NCBI GenBank assembly: GCA_035541455.1
Contig: DATKNH010000017.1
Coordinates: 1 to 56,321 of the forward strand
Direction: 5' to 3'
Source of the DNA: Syntrophorhabdales bacterium
Lineage (GTDB): Bacteria; Desulfobacterota; Syntrophorhabdia; Syntrophorhabdales; WCHB1-27
Length of the DNA stretch: 56,321 nt
Positions 1 through 7,944 of this stretch are shown piece by piece. The notes beneath the pieces were generated by a model. It was given only the letters and a program-made list of their open reading frames with translations, was not told where the DNA came from and ran no database searches. Each line of letters begins with the position of its first letter. The stretch's first letter is position 1. The position numbers were made by a program, and so were the translations under genes.

Positions 1-526
1 TTTTGATCGAACGGAGCCTCTCCAGTATCTGGGTAAACCGGGCTGGCGCAAGCATCAGGGGGTCGCCGCCCGAAAGAATAACTTCCGATATCTCCTTATC
101 CTTTTCGAGATAGCGAAACGTCTCTTCCGACGATTCTTCCCATACGTGCCCCTTACCCACGGCTCTTTTCCTGTTGCAGAACCTGCAGTACATGGCGCAC
201 TCAGAACTCACGAGGAACACACCCCTTCGCGGATAGCGCTTCAAAAATGACGGGGTGAGCCCAATCGTGGACTCACCCAGAGGATCGGATACACCACCCA
301 CCTTTAATTCCCGGGCTGAAGGCACCGCCTGAAGACGTATGGGGCAGAGGGGATTTTCCTTGTCCATCAGGGAAGCGTAAAAAAAGGGGATCCTGAAGGG
401 ATAGACCCCCGCTACAGTGCTGATACCGATCTGTTCTGATTCGCGCAGGGGTAGTATTCTTGAGAGTTCTTGGACGGTAGAGATAAAAGAGGGGGTAACA
501 GAATTACCCCCTTTTCTCTCGCCCAA
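1..526 (-). CDS. KamA-like radical SAM protein (lysine 2,3-aminomutase family), 3' end outside window
   Basis: Reading the minus strand gives an open frame that leaves the window at base 1. It contains a radical SAM cluster motif CAMYCRFC followed by NRKRAVGK, and further on ILSGGDPLML, the glycine-rich motif of the KamA/EpmB family. Upstream lies FFYASLMD...NPLCPIRLQAVP, which matches the family's N-terminal region before the cluster. The family makes beta-lysine or modifies elongation factor P; which one applies cannot be decided from this part. The start is unclear: there is no ATG or GTG in frame, and the earliest usable codon is a TTG at 526 just after the pal stop. Family-like sequence already begins across the pal terminator, so the gene must start inside or before that hairpin. 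Confidence 0.8.
   Translation of the reverse strand, partial: MGERKGGNSVTPSFISTVQELSRILPLRESEQIGISTVAGVYPFRIPFFYASLMDKENPLCPIRLQAVPSARELKVGGVSDPLGESTIGLTPSFLKRYPRRGVFLVSSECAMYCRFCNRKRAVGKGHVWEESSEETFRYLEKDKEISEVILSGGDPLMLAPARFTQILERLRSIK
487..515 (-). terminator. Terminator-like hairpin after pal
   Basis: The arms AGGGGGTAA and TTACCCCCT enclose a CAGAA loop at about 490-512. Read on the minus strand the hairpin is followed by CTTTTATCT. It sits just downstream of the pal stop codon, which suggests an intrinsic terminator, but the next minus-strand frame (KamA-like) runs straight through it, so it may attenuate rather than stop transcription. Confidence 0.6.
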
Positions 527-527
527 A

Positions 528-1067
528 CTACTGGACTGGTACGAAAGCGTCTCTTCTATTCTGGGCCCAGCATCCCTCGTTGTGCTCAGTGCAGACGGGC
601 CTTTCCTTGCCGTAGCTGATGGTATCGAGCCTCTTGCCATCTACGCCGAGACCGGTGAGGTAATTCTTTGCGGCATCTGCCCTTTTCTGGCCGAGGGCCA
701 GGTTATACTCAACGGTACCTCTTTCGTCACAATTGCCTTCTATTCTTACTTTAGTATTGGGATTAGCCTTCAGCCAATCAACATTCTTTTTAAGTATTTC
801 CGCGTCGCCGGGCCTGATATTGTACTTGTCGAAGTCGAAGTAAATATTGGCCATTGGCGCTGGCGCAGCCGGCGCAGCCGGCGGGGGTGGCGGCGGTGGC
901 GGCACCACGATTACTTCTTTCTTCTCCTCACCTACAACTTGCTGCTGCTCCGGTGGCTTAGGTGGGGGAGCCTCACCCTTCTGGGCCTGAATGAAGCATC
1001 CGCAACCTGCAAGAGAAAACGTCACAAAGACCGTCACCAACAGGAGCCCAAGAAATGTTTTCTTCAT
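528..1067 (-). CDS. pal: Peptidoglycan-associated lipoprotein Pal
   Basis: 179 aa. An N-terminal signal peptide ends in a lipobox with Cys near residue 21 (SLAGCG), so the protein should be lipidated and sorted to the outer membrane. A Pro-rich linker (about residues 30-70) leads to an OmpA-like peptidoglycan-binding domain with NIYFDFDKYNI and NCDERGTVEYNLALGQKRA, the diaminopimelate-binding signature of Pal. The start is the ATG preceded by AGGAGGTGG; the frame extends further upstream but that part has no signal peptide. Pal anchors the outer membrane to peptidoglycan in the Tol-Pal system; no tol genes are visible in the window. A small lipoprotein gene lies directly upstream, and a hairpin follows the stop. 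Confidence 0.95.
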   Translation of the reverse strand: MKKTFLGLLLVTVFVTFSLAGCGCFIQAQKGEAPPPKPPEQQQVVGEEKKEVIVVPPPPPPPPAAPAAPAPMANIYFDFDKYNIRPGDAEILKKNVDWLKANPNTKVRIEGNCDERGTVEYNLALGQKRADAAKNYLTGLGVDGKRLDTISYGKERPVCTEHNEGCWAQNRRDAFVPVQ

Positions 1068-1137
1068 AAGAGTCCACCTCCTCATAATGTGGGGTATATC
1101 CGCTATCGCGGATATACCCCCCTGAATTGCTGCGATG

Positions 1138-1350
1138 TTACTTCTTTTCTGGAGCTGGTGCCGGAGCTGGAGCTTTCTCTGGCTCTGCCGGTTTCTCCGG
1201 TGCTGGAGCAGCTTTTTCCGGAGCAGGCGCAGGAGGAGGTGCTGGTTTTGCTTCCTCTTTTGCCGGCGGAGGCGCTGAAGGACCGCAACCGACCAGTGCA
1301 AATCCTGCAAAAAAGGTAATAGCTATACATAACACCAATAGCTTTTTCAT
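1138..1350 (-). CDS. Small Pro/Ala/Glu-rich lipoprotein
   Basis: 70 aa. MKKLLVLC starts a signal peptide with lipobox ALVGCG. The mature part is almost entirely Pro, Ala, Glu and Lys in PAPAPEK-like runs. The start ATG follows AGGAGGTGAAAGAA. No fold is recognisable; the composition resembles the extended linkers of envelope lipoproteins, including the linker of the Pal just downstream, so a role in spanning the periplasm is an inference. Opposite-strand open frames across this region come from the low-complexity sequence and are not supported. Confidence 0.75.
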   Translation of the reverse strand: MKKLLVLCIAITFFAGFALVGCGPSAPPPAKEEAKPAPPPAPAPEKAAPAPEKPAEPEKAPAPAPAPEKK

Positions 1351-1408
1351 TTCTTTCACCTCCTTTCTTTTGTAAGTTTTACTTCGGTGTTCCAAAACCT
1401 GTTATTCC

Positions 1409-1437
1409 ATATACTATAAAACAATCATAGATGACAA
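1409..1437 (-). promoter_or_regulatory. Sigma70-like promoter for the lipoprotein-pal unit
   Basis: On the minus strand TTGTCA (1432-1437) and GTATAT (1409-1414) are separated by 17 bp, about 60 bp before the small lipoprotein start. An overlapping TAGTAT gives a 15-bp spacer and is a weaker choice. Confidence 0.4.
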
Positions 1438-1442
1438 GTAAA

Positions 1443-2366
1443 TTAAAAATTTTTAACCAAAACCTCTTTCCTGATCTTTTCGGTATCCTCCAGCGAACAG
1501 AAACCACCGGCACCGTTGAGGGTTGAGGCAGTCCCGCATGCCACCCCCAATGTGACAGCCTCAATAAAGCTGGAACCCCGGCTAAGGGAATAGACAATAC
1601 CCCCGACCAATGCATCCCCTGCCCCCATTGAACTCTTCACGCTCACCTTCGGAGGCACAACATGGTACCTTTCAGCTCTGGACACGGCCACCGCACCGCG
1701 CGCTCCCATCGACACAACGATGTGAGGAACCAGCTCGAGAACGCTGTCTATATTGTCCAATATGTCGTCCACCTCCCTGACATTTTTCTCCACGAGCCTG
1801 CCGAACTCGTGAATATTGGGTTTAATGAGAAAGGGCCTGGACTCAACACCGCGTTTCAGGGCCTCACCATCTGCATCCAGTATGGTTCGCACGTTCTTGC
1901 CTGCGAGAGCCGTTATAATTTGAGCATAAAAATTCTCGCTCACACCTGGTACAAGACTGCCACTCATCACTACAAAGCTGTCTTCCGGTATGTCGCGTAC
2001 CTTATCGTGGAATAGACTCAATTCTATAGGAGACACCTGCGGGTCTGCTGTACTGAAAATGGTTCTAAGATTTTTTCTCGTTTGACGTATGGCAATGTTC
2101 GTCTTCGTCTCTCGGCTAAGCCTGACAAGCTCGCAGACGAGTCCTTCAGCCAATAACCTGCCTTCCACTTCAAACCCATTGTAACCCCCCGCCAGCCCTA
2201 ACAGACAGCTCTGTCCACCAAGCCTCCTTATGACACGCGAAATATCGATTGCCTTTCCGCTTACGAGCCGTGTTTCTTCGATGATCGTATTCACGTCATC
2301 GTATAAGAGCTCGTCTATGTCGACAATCCTGTCCAGTGCGGGATTCAATACGATTGTATAGATCAT
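1443..2366 (-). CDS. pfkB: 1-phosphofructokinase family hexose kinase (PfkB superfamily)
   Basis: 307 aa, normal length. It begins MIYTIVLNPALDRIVDID, the typical start of fructose-1-phosphate/tagatose-6-phosphate kinases, and carries the PfkB anion-hole motif SSMGAGDALVGG near residues 242-253 with the catalytic Asp. It should phosphorylate a sugar phosphate with ATP in the cytosol; the exact substrate (fructose 1-phosphate, fructose 6-phosphate or tagatose 6-phosphate) cannot be told from sequence. The start is the ATG preceded by CCGGAG; the frame runs 53 codons further upstream but that part is not family-like. The gene diverges from lemA. Confidence 0.85.
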   Translation of the reverse strand: MIYTIVLNPALDRIVDIDELLYDDVNTIIEETRLVSGKAIDISRVIRRLGGQSCLLGLAGGYNGFEVEGRLLAEGLVCELVRLSRETKTNIAIRQTRKNLRTIFSTADPQVSPIELSLFHDKVRDIPEDSFVVMSGSLVPGVSENFYAQIITALAGKNVRTILDADGEALKRGVESRPFLIKPNIHEFGRLVEKNVREVDDILDNIDSVLELVPHIVVSMGARGAVAVSRAERYHVVPPKVSVKSSMGAGDALVGGIVYSLSRGSSFIEAVTLGVACGTASTLNGAGGFCSLEDTEKIRKEVLVKNF

Positions 2367-2465
2367 GAATGCTCCGGAAGGCCTTGCAACACTATACCAC
2401 AAGTGCAACCCACAGAAACGAGATAAGAGCAGCGAGCCGCCGGGAGCAAGCAGAAAATGTGAGCC

Positions 2466-2494
2466 ATGACACACAGTGATGCTGATGCTATAAT
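2466..2494 (+). promoter_or_regulatory. Sigma70-like promoter for lemA
   Basis: ATGACA (2466-2471), a 17-bp spacer and a perfect TATAAT (2489-2494) lie about 45 bp before the lemA start, which has its own AGGAGG ribosome site. It is placed in the divergent gap with the pfkB gene. Confidence 0.6.
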
Positions 2495-2540
2495 GATAAG
2501 ATCGAATGCACCGATTATCTACCATTAAACAGGAGGGACT

Positions 2541-3125
2541 ATGAAGCGTGCTGCTATTGCCTTATCTCTCATTGTGGGACTTGCCGCCCTTTCGGGGTGC
2601 GGCTACAATACCATGCAGGCGCAGGAAGAAGCGGTCTTTGCCGCCTGGGCGGATGTAGAGGCGGCCTATCAGAGGCGAGCAGACCTGATCCCCAATCTCG
2701 TAGAAGTCGTGAAGGGCTATGCAAAATACGAAGGCGACACGTTAACTGCAGTGACCGAAGCCCGCTCAAAGGTCGGCTCAATGAAAGTCTCCAAGGAGAT
2801 GCTCAGCGACCCGCAGGCGTTCGATAGATTTCAGCAAGCTCAGGGACAGTTAGGCGGGGCTTTGTCCCGGCTTCTCGTTGTGGTTGAAAAGTACCCTGAT
2901 CTCAAAGCAAACCAGTCGTTCCTTGACTTGCAAAACCAGCTGGAAGGTACTGAGAATCGCATAAACGTGGCGAGGGTACGCTACAACAAGGCGGTACAGG
3001 AATTCAATACAAGCATCAGGACATTCCCTAACTCGCTCACCAACTCCGTGCTGCTTCACCTTACGCGAAAGGAGCCCTTCAAAGCTGATGAGGGTGCGCG
3101 CGTGGCTCCGAAGGTGAAGTTCTAG
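2541..3125 (+). CDS. lemA: LemA family protein
   Basis: 194 aa. A lipoprotein-type signal (LAALSGCG, Cys at about 20) precedes a helical LemA domain with [33 protein letters not shown] and [17 protein letters not shown]. The start ATG follows AGGAGGGACT. LemA proteins are membrane-anchored coiled-coil proteins of unclear biochemical role, very often paired with TPM-domain proteins. That pairing is seen here: the next gene starts 21 bp downstream. The topology expected is a domain held at the outer face of the membrane. Confidence 0.92.
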   Translation: MKRAAIALSLIVGLAALSGCGYNTMQAQEEAVFAAWADVEAAYQRRADLIPNLVEVVKGYAKYEGDTLTAVTEARSKVGSMKVSKEMLSDPQAFDRFQQAQGQLGGALSRLLVVVEKYPDLKANQSFLDLQNQLEGTENRINVARVRYNKAVQEFNTSIRTFPNSLTNSVLLHLTRKEPFKADEGARVAPKVKF

Positions 3126-3146
3126 GAACTCAAATTCGGACCCGAC

Positions 3147-4040
3147 ATGCGCCGACTGGTGCTCCTCATACTTCTGCTTCTGATACCTTGCAGCGCGGAT
3201 GCGCTTGACGTACCGCCGCTCAGGGCCCATATCAATGATTATGCGCGGATGTTTTCCCCACAAACCGTCCAGGCGATGGAGAGGGCGCTGGCCGACTTCG
3301 AGGCCAGAGAGTCGACACAGATAGCGGTCCTTACCATACCCACACTTGCGGGTGAAAACCTGGAAGAGTTCTCAATAAAAGTCGCCGAGGCATGGAAGGT
3401 CGGCTGGAAGGGGCTCGACAGCGGCGTGATTCTCCTCATTGCCGAAAAGGAGCGTAAAATCCGGATCGAGGTCGGGAGGGGGTTGGAGGGGAGACTGACG
3501 GACCTCCTTTCCGGGAGGATCATAAGGAACGAGATTACACCGCATTTCAAGACGGGTGACTATGACGGAGGTTTGCGCGCCGGTCTTATCGCCATTATGT
3601 CAGCGGTGAAGGGCGAGTACGGCCCATTAACGCAGGACATCCACCACTCCAGGAGAAGTACGCCGCCCATCTTCGGCCTTCTGATTTTTCTTTTTGTTAT
3701 CTTGATCTTTCTTGGATCGATGTCGCGGGTGCTCGGCGGAATAGCAGGGGCAGTGGGATTGCCGATAGTAGCCCACATCGCTTTTTCCGGGCTCTCCCTC
3801 ATAATGCTTGCCGGGCTGGGGGCAGTAGGCCTTTTCGCCGGTTTAATTATGAGTCTGCTGTTTGCCGGAGGTTACAGCTCGGGCAGAGGAACTCGGGGCG
3901 GAGGCCCCTTTACCGGCGGCTTCTGGGGTGGAGGATTTGGCGAAGGCGCGGGGGGAGGCGGCTTCGGAGGAGGAGATAGCGGTGGCTTCTCGGGGGGCGG
4001 GGGGTCATTCGGCGGGGGAGGCTCCTCCGGCGACTGGTAA
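3147..4040 (+). CDS. TPM-domain membrane protein (YgcG family)
   Basis: 297 aa. A signal peptide is followed by the YgcG/TPM domain (about residues 22-150) with INDYARMFS, ESTQIAVLTIPTL and RIRIEVGRGLEGRLTD-like sequence. Two or three hydrophobic segments lie at about 170-240, and the C-terminus is extremely Gly-rich (GGGFGGGDSGG-like) ending SGDW. TPM proteins are thought to act in membrane protein quality control or envelope stress; the reaction is not settled. It forms a likely operon with lemA. A long hairpin repeat begins right at its stop codon. A second, shorter TPM protein is encoded at 19246-19875. Confidence 0.88.
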   Translation: MRRLVLLILLLLIPCSADALDVPPLRAHINDYARMFSPQTVQAMERALADFEARESTQIAVLTIPTLAGENLEEFSIKVAEAWKVGWKGLDSGVILLIAEKERKIRIEVGRGLEGRLTDLLSGRIIRNEITPHFKTGDYDGGLRAGLIAIMSAVKGEYGPLTQDIHHSRRSTPPIFGLLIFLFVILIFLGSMSRVLGGIAGAVGLPIVAHIAFSGLSLIMLAGLGAVGLFAGLIMSLLFAGGYSSGRGTRGGGPFTGGFWGGGFGEGAGGGGFGGGDSGGFSGGGGSFGGGGSSGDW

Positions 4041-4165
4041 TGCTAATTCGACTTCAAGCGCATATCTTCGTTGCCCTTCAGCCTGCTCTTGCTCGACGTA
4101 CCATAGTACGCTTCCGCAGCCCAGGCTTCGGCGCGCCTCGGTCTACATCTCGAAGGCGAATTAGC
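4041..4165. repeat. Dispersed hairpin repeat, family A copy 1
   Basis: The arms TGCTAATTCGACTTCAAG (4041-4058) and the complement of TGCTAATTCGCCTTCGAG (4148-4165) pair with two mismatches. The core, read on the minus strand, contains GAGGCGC, AAGCGTACTATGGTACGTCGA and GGGCAACGAAG-like blocks shared with copies at 4278 and 25812, but in the opposite orientation to those two. It directly follows the stop codon of the TPM gene and may also act as a transcript end. Confidence 0.65.
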
Positions 4166-4277
4166 ACAACGCCGTTCGATCAGCAGACACCACGAATGTA
4201 ACTTGGCATGACGTCGATCAATCCGCTACATCATGATTGTGAACCCAGAGCCGGCAAGACGTAGCCTGCATCGTGCC

Positions 4278-4401
4278 ATGCCGGTTTAGATTCAAGAAGA
4301 GACGAGGCGCTCAAGCCGTGGCGAACGCAGGCGTACTGAAGTACGTCGAAGTGAGACAGGGCGCAGGCACCGAAGCCATGTTCGTGAATCTAAACCGGCA
4401 T
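4278..4401. repeat. Dispersed hairpin repeat, family A copy 2
   Basis: ATGCCGGTTTAGATTCA (4278-4294) and its exact 17-bp complement (4385-4401) flank a core with GAGGCGCTCAAGCC, AGGCGTACTGAAGTACGTCG and GGGCGCAGGCA. The arm touches the last base of the stop codon of the minus-strand radical SAM gene. The arms differ completely from copy 1 while the core is shared. Confidence 0.75.
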
Positions 4402-5471
4402 CAGCCGACGCGCATATGCTTGCGCACCCACTGCGGTACAGCCGACAGCTGATAGTAGTGGCCCATCGTGTGGTAACAGGTGGATGAACAGAAGGGACGG
4501 CACTTCTCTTTAAGCTTCTGAAGCTCCCCGTGATCGAAGTGCGGGTCCCAGATTCGTCCCCAGTCATGTTCGTAAGTAATCATATCAAAGCAAGGTGAAA
4601 GCGTGCCGTCAGGCCTGATTAAGCCGCCGTTCCTTCCGGCGCGGCAGTCCCATATCCGAAGGTGTCCCCGCATCCTATCCTTGAAGGCCTTCAGATGCTC
4701 AATCGAGTTAACCATCGGCCAACCCTCAAGCTGTTTTTGTGCCAGCCAGTCAAGGAGTTCATCCACCTCGTCATATTTGTCCGGTGTAACCCAGAGTTCG
4801 TTTTTCATGTGACTGTAATGCTCCAGGTCGACGAATCCGTGGGGCGGTTCATTCAGATGGTAGTCTGTGCCTATTTGATTCTGATGCGCAATTTCAGTGA
4901 GCATCCGTACGTCTTTGATATTCGTCCTGCAGATATTGATATTAAAGAATACCAAGTAGCCGTGTTCTTTCTGACGCTCGATCAGATACCTGAACTGCGG
5001 TTCGATGGCCAGCAAAGCTTTCGGCAAGCCTTTGCGGGGGGCCACACAATCCACCGCAAGATTGACCGCTGCCACGCCCGCCCGTCCCATCTCATCAATG
5101 AATTCTTCGTCCAGGAGATACCCGTTCGTCGGCAGATACATGAAGAAGCCGTTGTCCGACCCGTAACGGATGACCTCGAGGATAAATTCTTTGCGCAAAA
5201 GGGGCTCTCCCCCCATAAGCGGTATGACCCTGCACCCGATGGACTTGAGCCAGTCAATCGCACTCTTCGCGGTCTCAAGATCCATCCCTGCCTTGTGGTT
5301 GTCGAACTGAAAGCAATAATGGCAGTCGATGTTGCACTTCCATTCTGTGTACAGGTAGCAGAGTACGGGACGAAAATCGCCGTTGTGGATACGAGAGTTG
5401 AGGTACGGAATAACCCAGCGCCTAACCGCCCTCCCCCCATTCCGGACCTTATACGACAGTGTTAAAGCCAT
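4401..5471 (-). CDS. Radical SAM/SPASM-type protein
   Basis: 356 aa. The AdoMet cluster motif CNIDCHYC lies near residues 45-52, followed by MGGEPLLRKEF (the GGE loop) and a barrel up to about 270. The C-terminal part has Cys residues in a SPASM-like arrangement (WDCRAGRNGG, LSPCFDM, CRPFCSSTCYHTMGHYY), suggesting one or two auxiliary FeS clusters. The family includes peptide-modifying enzymes and cofactor maturases, but no precursor peptide gene is recognisable next to it. The ATG at 5471 has GAGG six bases upstream; a GTG twelve bases earlier is the alternative. It stands alone between two gaps. Confidence 0.82.
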   Translation of the reverse strand: MALTLSYKVRNGGRAVRRWVIPYLNSRIHNGDFRPVLCYLYTEWKCNIDCHYCFQFDNHKAGMDLETAKSAIDWLKSIGCRVIPLMGGEPLLRKEFILEVIRYGSDNGFFMYLPTNGYLLDEEFIDEMGRAGVAAVNLAVDCVAPRKGLPKALLAIEPQFRYLIERQKEHGYLVFFNINICRTNIKDVRMLTEIAHQNQIGTDYHLNEPPHGFVDLEHYSHMKNELWVTPDKYDEVDELLDWLAQKQLEGWPMVNSIEHLKAFKDRMRGHLRIWDCRAGRNGGLIRPDGTLSPCFDMITYEHDWGRIWDPHFDHGELQKLKEKCRPFCSSTCYHTMGHYYQLSAVPQWVRKHMRVG

Positions 5472-5696
5472 GCGCCACCTCACTTCTGGAAAGAAAGGTA
5501 CGTTGGCCCCCCATTAAACAAACGGCTCTGGTGCGACGGCCCACTCTAAACCATTCGGTCTCCTCGTCGCGTCGGTCTGGATGGTGCACTTCAGCGTGAT
5601 CTGCAGCATGGAGACACATAACGAGCCATCTGTGCTCTTTGTTAAAAAATTATAATCATGGATGGGATTCTTTCAAGGTTTGATCGGATGTATCAT

Positions 5697-6302
5697 CTAC
5701 CTGCCGGGGTGAAAGCCGTAACTCCTGCTCAAGAAACTGCTGAAGCTAGCCAGTGCTTTGCCTCTGTGGCTAACCCGGTTCTTTTCTTCGAGGCTCAGTT
5801 CGGCCAGGTACTTGCCTGATTCAGGGAGAAGGAAAATCGGATCAAATCCGAACCCGCCAGTTCCTTTTCTCTCATAGCCTATGCGTCCCCTCAGAGACCC
5901 ATAAAACAAAAAACCTCTCCCTTCGGCGGGCATGTAAAAGGCGAGAACGGCTTTGAAGATAGCGCTCCTGTCTTGATCCTCAACCCCGCTTAACTCGCTC
6001 AAGAGCCTGTCGATTCTCTTATTATCTGTTACCGCGTAACGGGAAGAGTAGATTCCTGGCCTTCCGCCAAGCGCGTCAACCTCAAGCCCGGAATCGTCAG
6101 CAAGAGTGTCAATACCGAAGCGGTTTCCTATTTTCCGTGCTTTCTTCCAGGCATTTTCCGCATACGACGGCTGGTCCTCGACGACGTCACCCCTATCTTT
6201 GAGATCAGACAGCGAGTAAAAAGATACAAACTGCCCCTTAAGAGCCTCTGTTATCTCCCTGAACTTGCCCTGATTGCTTGTTGCGATAATGAGGTCGTGC
6301 AT
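5697..6302 (-). CDS. rdgB: XTP/dITP diphosphatase (HAM1/RdgB)
   Basis: 201 aa, normal length. It has the opening LIIATSNQGKFREI, the catalytic DDSGLEVDALGGRPGIYSSRYA-like block (two short motifs around residues 68-90), and GGFGFDPIFL and VSHRGKAL at the C-terminus, all hallmarks of the Ham1 family. It hydrolyses deaminated purine triphosphates such as ITP and XTP to clean the nucleotide pool. The ATG at 6302 is used; a GTG nine bases upstream is possible and neither has a strong ribosome site. The neighbouring rph is a very common partner, so the two are probably co-transcribed with a 76-bp gap. Confidence 0.93.
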   Translation of the reverse strand: MHDLIIATSNQGKFREITEALKGQFVSFYSLSDLKDRGDVVEDQPSYAENAWKKARKIGNRFGIDTLADDSGLEVDALGGRPGIYSSRYAVTDNKRIDRLLSELSGVEDQDRSAIFKAVLAFYMPAEGRGFLFYGSLRGRIGYERKGTGGFGFDPIFLLPESGKYLAELSLEEKNRVSHRGKALASFSSFLSRSYGFHPGR

Positions 6303-6378
6303 AATCAACACGGTGGACAGTTTACAGTAAAAATCATCCTAACCGGCAACCGTTAACTGTCAAGTGGCAACGGTCTTT

Positions 6379-7107
6379 TCATACCGGGAAGTGCGGCCCG
6401 AGGGCTATCTTTTGCAGTCTTGTGATCTCCACGATGCCTCTGTGGGCATAATCGTACATCACGTCAAAGAGTTCCTTTGAAAAGGGCGTCTTTTCAGCTG
6501 TCCCCTGCACCTCAACGAGCATGCCCTTGCCCGTCATAACAAAATTCATATCCACCTCTGCGCTCGAGTCTTCGTGGAATGCGAGATCGAGAAGGATTTC
6601 ACCACCCACAAGGCCCACACTCACTGCAGCCACTGAATCCCGAAGAGGTATCTTGTCGATGATGCCTCTCTTCTTCATGTGCCAAAGCGCTTCAACAAGG
6701 GCAACGAAGCTCCCGGTGATGCTCGCGGTGCGTGTACCCCCGTCAGCCTGGATCACATCGCAGTCGATCCACAGCGTGCGCTCCCCGATCGTGTCGAGGT
6801 TGACAACCGCCCTTAGGGCCCTTCCTATGAGACGTTGTATTTCCTGCGTACGTCCCCCAACCTTTCCCTGGATTGATTCCCTGACGGTCCTTGACTGCGT
6901 GGCTCTCGGCAGCATTGCATACTCTGCGGTCAGCCAGCCCTTACCACTGTTCTTCAAAAATGCGGGTACCTTCTCTTCGATGCTCACCCCGCATATTACC
7001 TTGGTCTCCCCCATTTCCACCAGCACTGATCCGTCAGCGAATTTGAGGAAGTTCTTCGTTATCTTGAGTTCCCTGATCTTATCGTTCGCCCTGCCGTTGC
7101 CTCTCAT
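6379..7107 (-). CDS. rph: Ribonuclease PH
   Basis: 242 aa, full length. It begins [20 protein letters not shown] in the usual place and has [33 protein letters not shown] and [16 protein letters not shown], the conserved phosphate- and tRNA-handling motifs. It is a phosphorolytic 3'-to-5' exoribonuclease that trims tRNA 3' ends. The start overlaps the end of the upstream gene by 29 bp, which indicates translational coupling in the trxB-rph-rdgB operon. Confidence 0.95.
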   Translation of the reverse strand: MRGNGRANDKIRELKITKNFLKFADGSVLVEMGETKVICGVSIEEKVPAFLKNSGKGWLTAEYAMLPRATQSRTVRESIQGKVGGRTQEIQRLIGRALRAVVNLDTIGERTLWIDCDVIQADGGTRTASITGSFVALVEALWHMKKRGIIDKIPLRDSVAAVSVGLVGGEILLDLAFHEDSSAEVDMNFVMTGKGMLVEVQGTAEKTPFSKELFDVMYDYAHRGIVEITRLQKIALGPHFPV

Positions 7108-7723
7108 GCGATATATCCCTTCGTAAGTAGTTCTGAATGCCCGAGTGTAATAATCCGAGCATCTCTCTCATCGCGTCCTGTTTGCATTCTATTCGCAGGA
7201 AGATACCCGGCATGTTCGCGCCTAATAGAGGAAAAAGGGGCACGTGCTTCACCTTCACCTGAAAAGAGGTTGCTACAGAGTCAGCAAGCATGCCTGAGTC
7301 TGCGGAATATTTCCCCTGCAAATCATCGATGGCGAAAAATCTGCGACCGGCCGAAGCATCAGGAGCAAATGGGGGAGTATCCTTCTGGAGTACGCCTCCA
7401 CTCCCCTGTTCTTTCCGGTCCGTCATAGCCACCAGTACACTCTTGTTTGGGCCGGGCGCAAGCTCCATCGCGAGGAGGAACTTTGCCGGGCTCCTGTTGA
7501 TTCTTGACATCTTCTCAAGATGCCGCTCCAGGTCGGACTCGCCCTGCTGATAGAGAACCTCATAGCCCTTTTCTTTTAAGAAATCCCTGGTCATCGACCA
7601 AAACTGTGGGTCCGTCCCTGTCACCTGGTATGCTGCAAAACTGTCGGCGCCCGAACAGAACTCGGCTCCCGCTGCAAACAGGACCACAGCGACAAGCAGG
7701 GCCAGGGTAGCTTTACAACCCAT
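7079..7723 (-). CDS. Exported protein, possibly a degenerate amidase-like fold
   Basis: 214 aa with an N-terminal signal peptide (cut after about residue 25). The C-terminal half reads [17 protein letters not shown] and later [15 protein letters not shown], which resembles the end of AmiC-type N-acetylmuramoyl-L-alanine amidases (ANMPxxLxE, then a terminal helix). The zinc-ligand motifs of that family are not seen, so an active amidase is unlikely and the relation is only a resemblance noted by eye. It starts one base inside the stop of the small membrane gene and overlaps rph by 29 bp, so it belongs to the same operon. Confidence 0.6.
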   Translation of the reverse strand: MGCKATLALLVAVVLFAAGAEFCSGADSFAAYQVTGTDPQFWSMTRDFLKEKGYEVLYQQGESDLERHLEKMSRINRSPAKFLLAMELAPGPNKSVLVAMTDRKEQGSGGVLQKDTPPFAPDASAGRRFFAIDDLQGKYSADSGMLADSVATSFQVKVKHVPLFPLLGANMPGIFLRIECKQDAMREMLGLLHSGIQNYLRRDISHERQRQGER

Positions 7724-7941
7724 TACTTCTTGCTCACCTCACTCGCTTTCCTGTACAGGAAACCAATGAGCCATAGAGCGAAGAAGATGAGAAAAATGAA
7801 AAAGAAGACCCAAGCGAGTATGCCCACAAGATGAAAAAACAGCCAGAGAAAAAGTAGTGCAACCGAGGCGGCCAGACTCAGCAGCATGCCCAGCAGCACA
7901 ATTGTGGAGCCGGCAAGAAGGTCTCTCAGGACGTGCGCCAT
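7723..7941 (-). CDS. Small hydrophobic membrane protein
   Basis: 72 aa, almost all hydrophobic, with two transmembrane segments (about residues 12-34 and 37-62) and a short basic tail. The TAATG junction with the downstream gene and a 3-bp gap from trxB show tight operon structure. No family is recognised. Confidence 0.7.
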   Translation of the reverse strand: MAHVLRDLLAGSTIVLLGMLLSLAASVALLFLWLFFHLVGILAWVFFFIFLIFFALWLIGFLYRKASEVSKK

Positions 7942-7944
7942 TGC

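Noticed and set aside
417-1319. 300-codon plus-strand open frame across the pal region
   Set aside because: It is the complement of pal and the lipoprotein, with low-complexity composition, no ribosome site and no family features.
4662-5465. 267-codon plus-strand frame
   Set aside because: It is antisense to the radical SAM gene, whose cluster motif and SPASM-like cysteines are clear.
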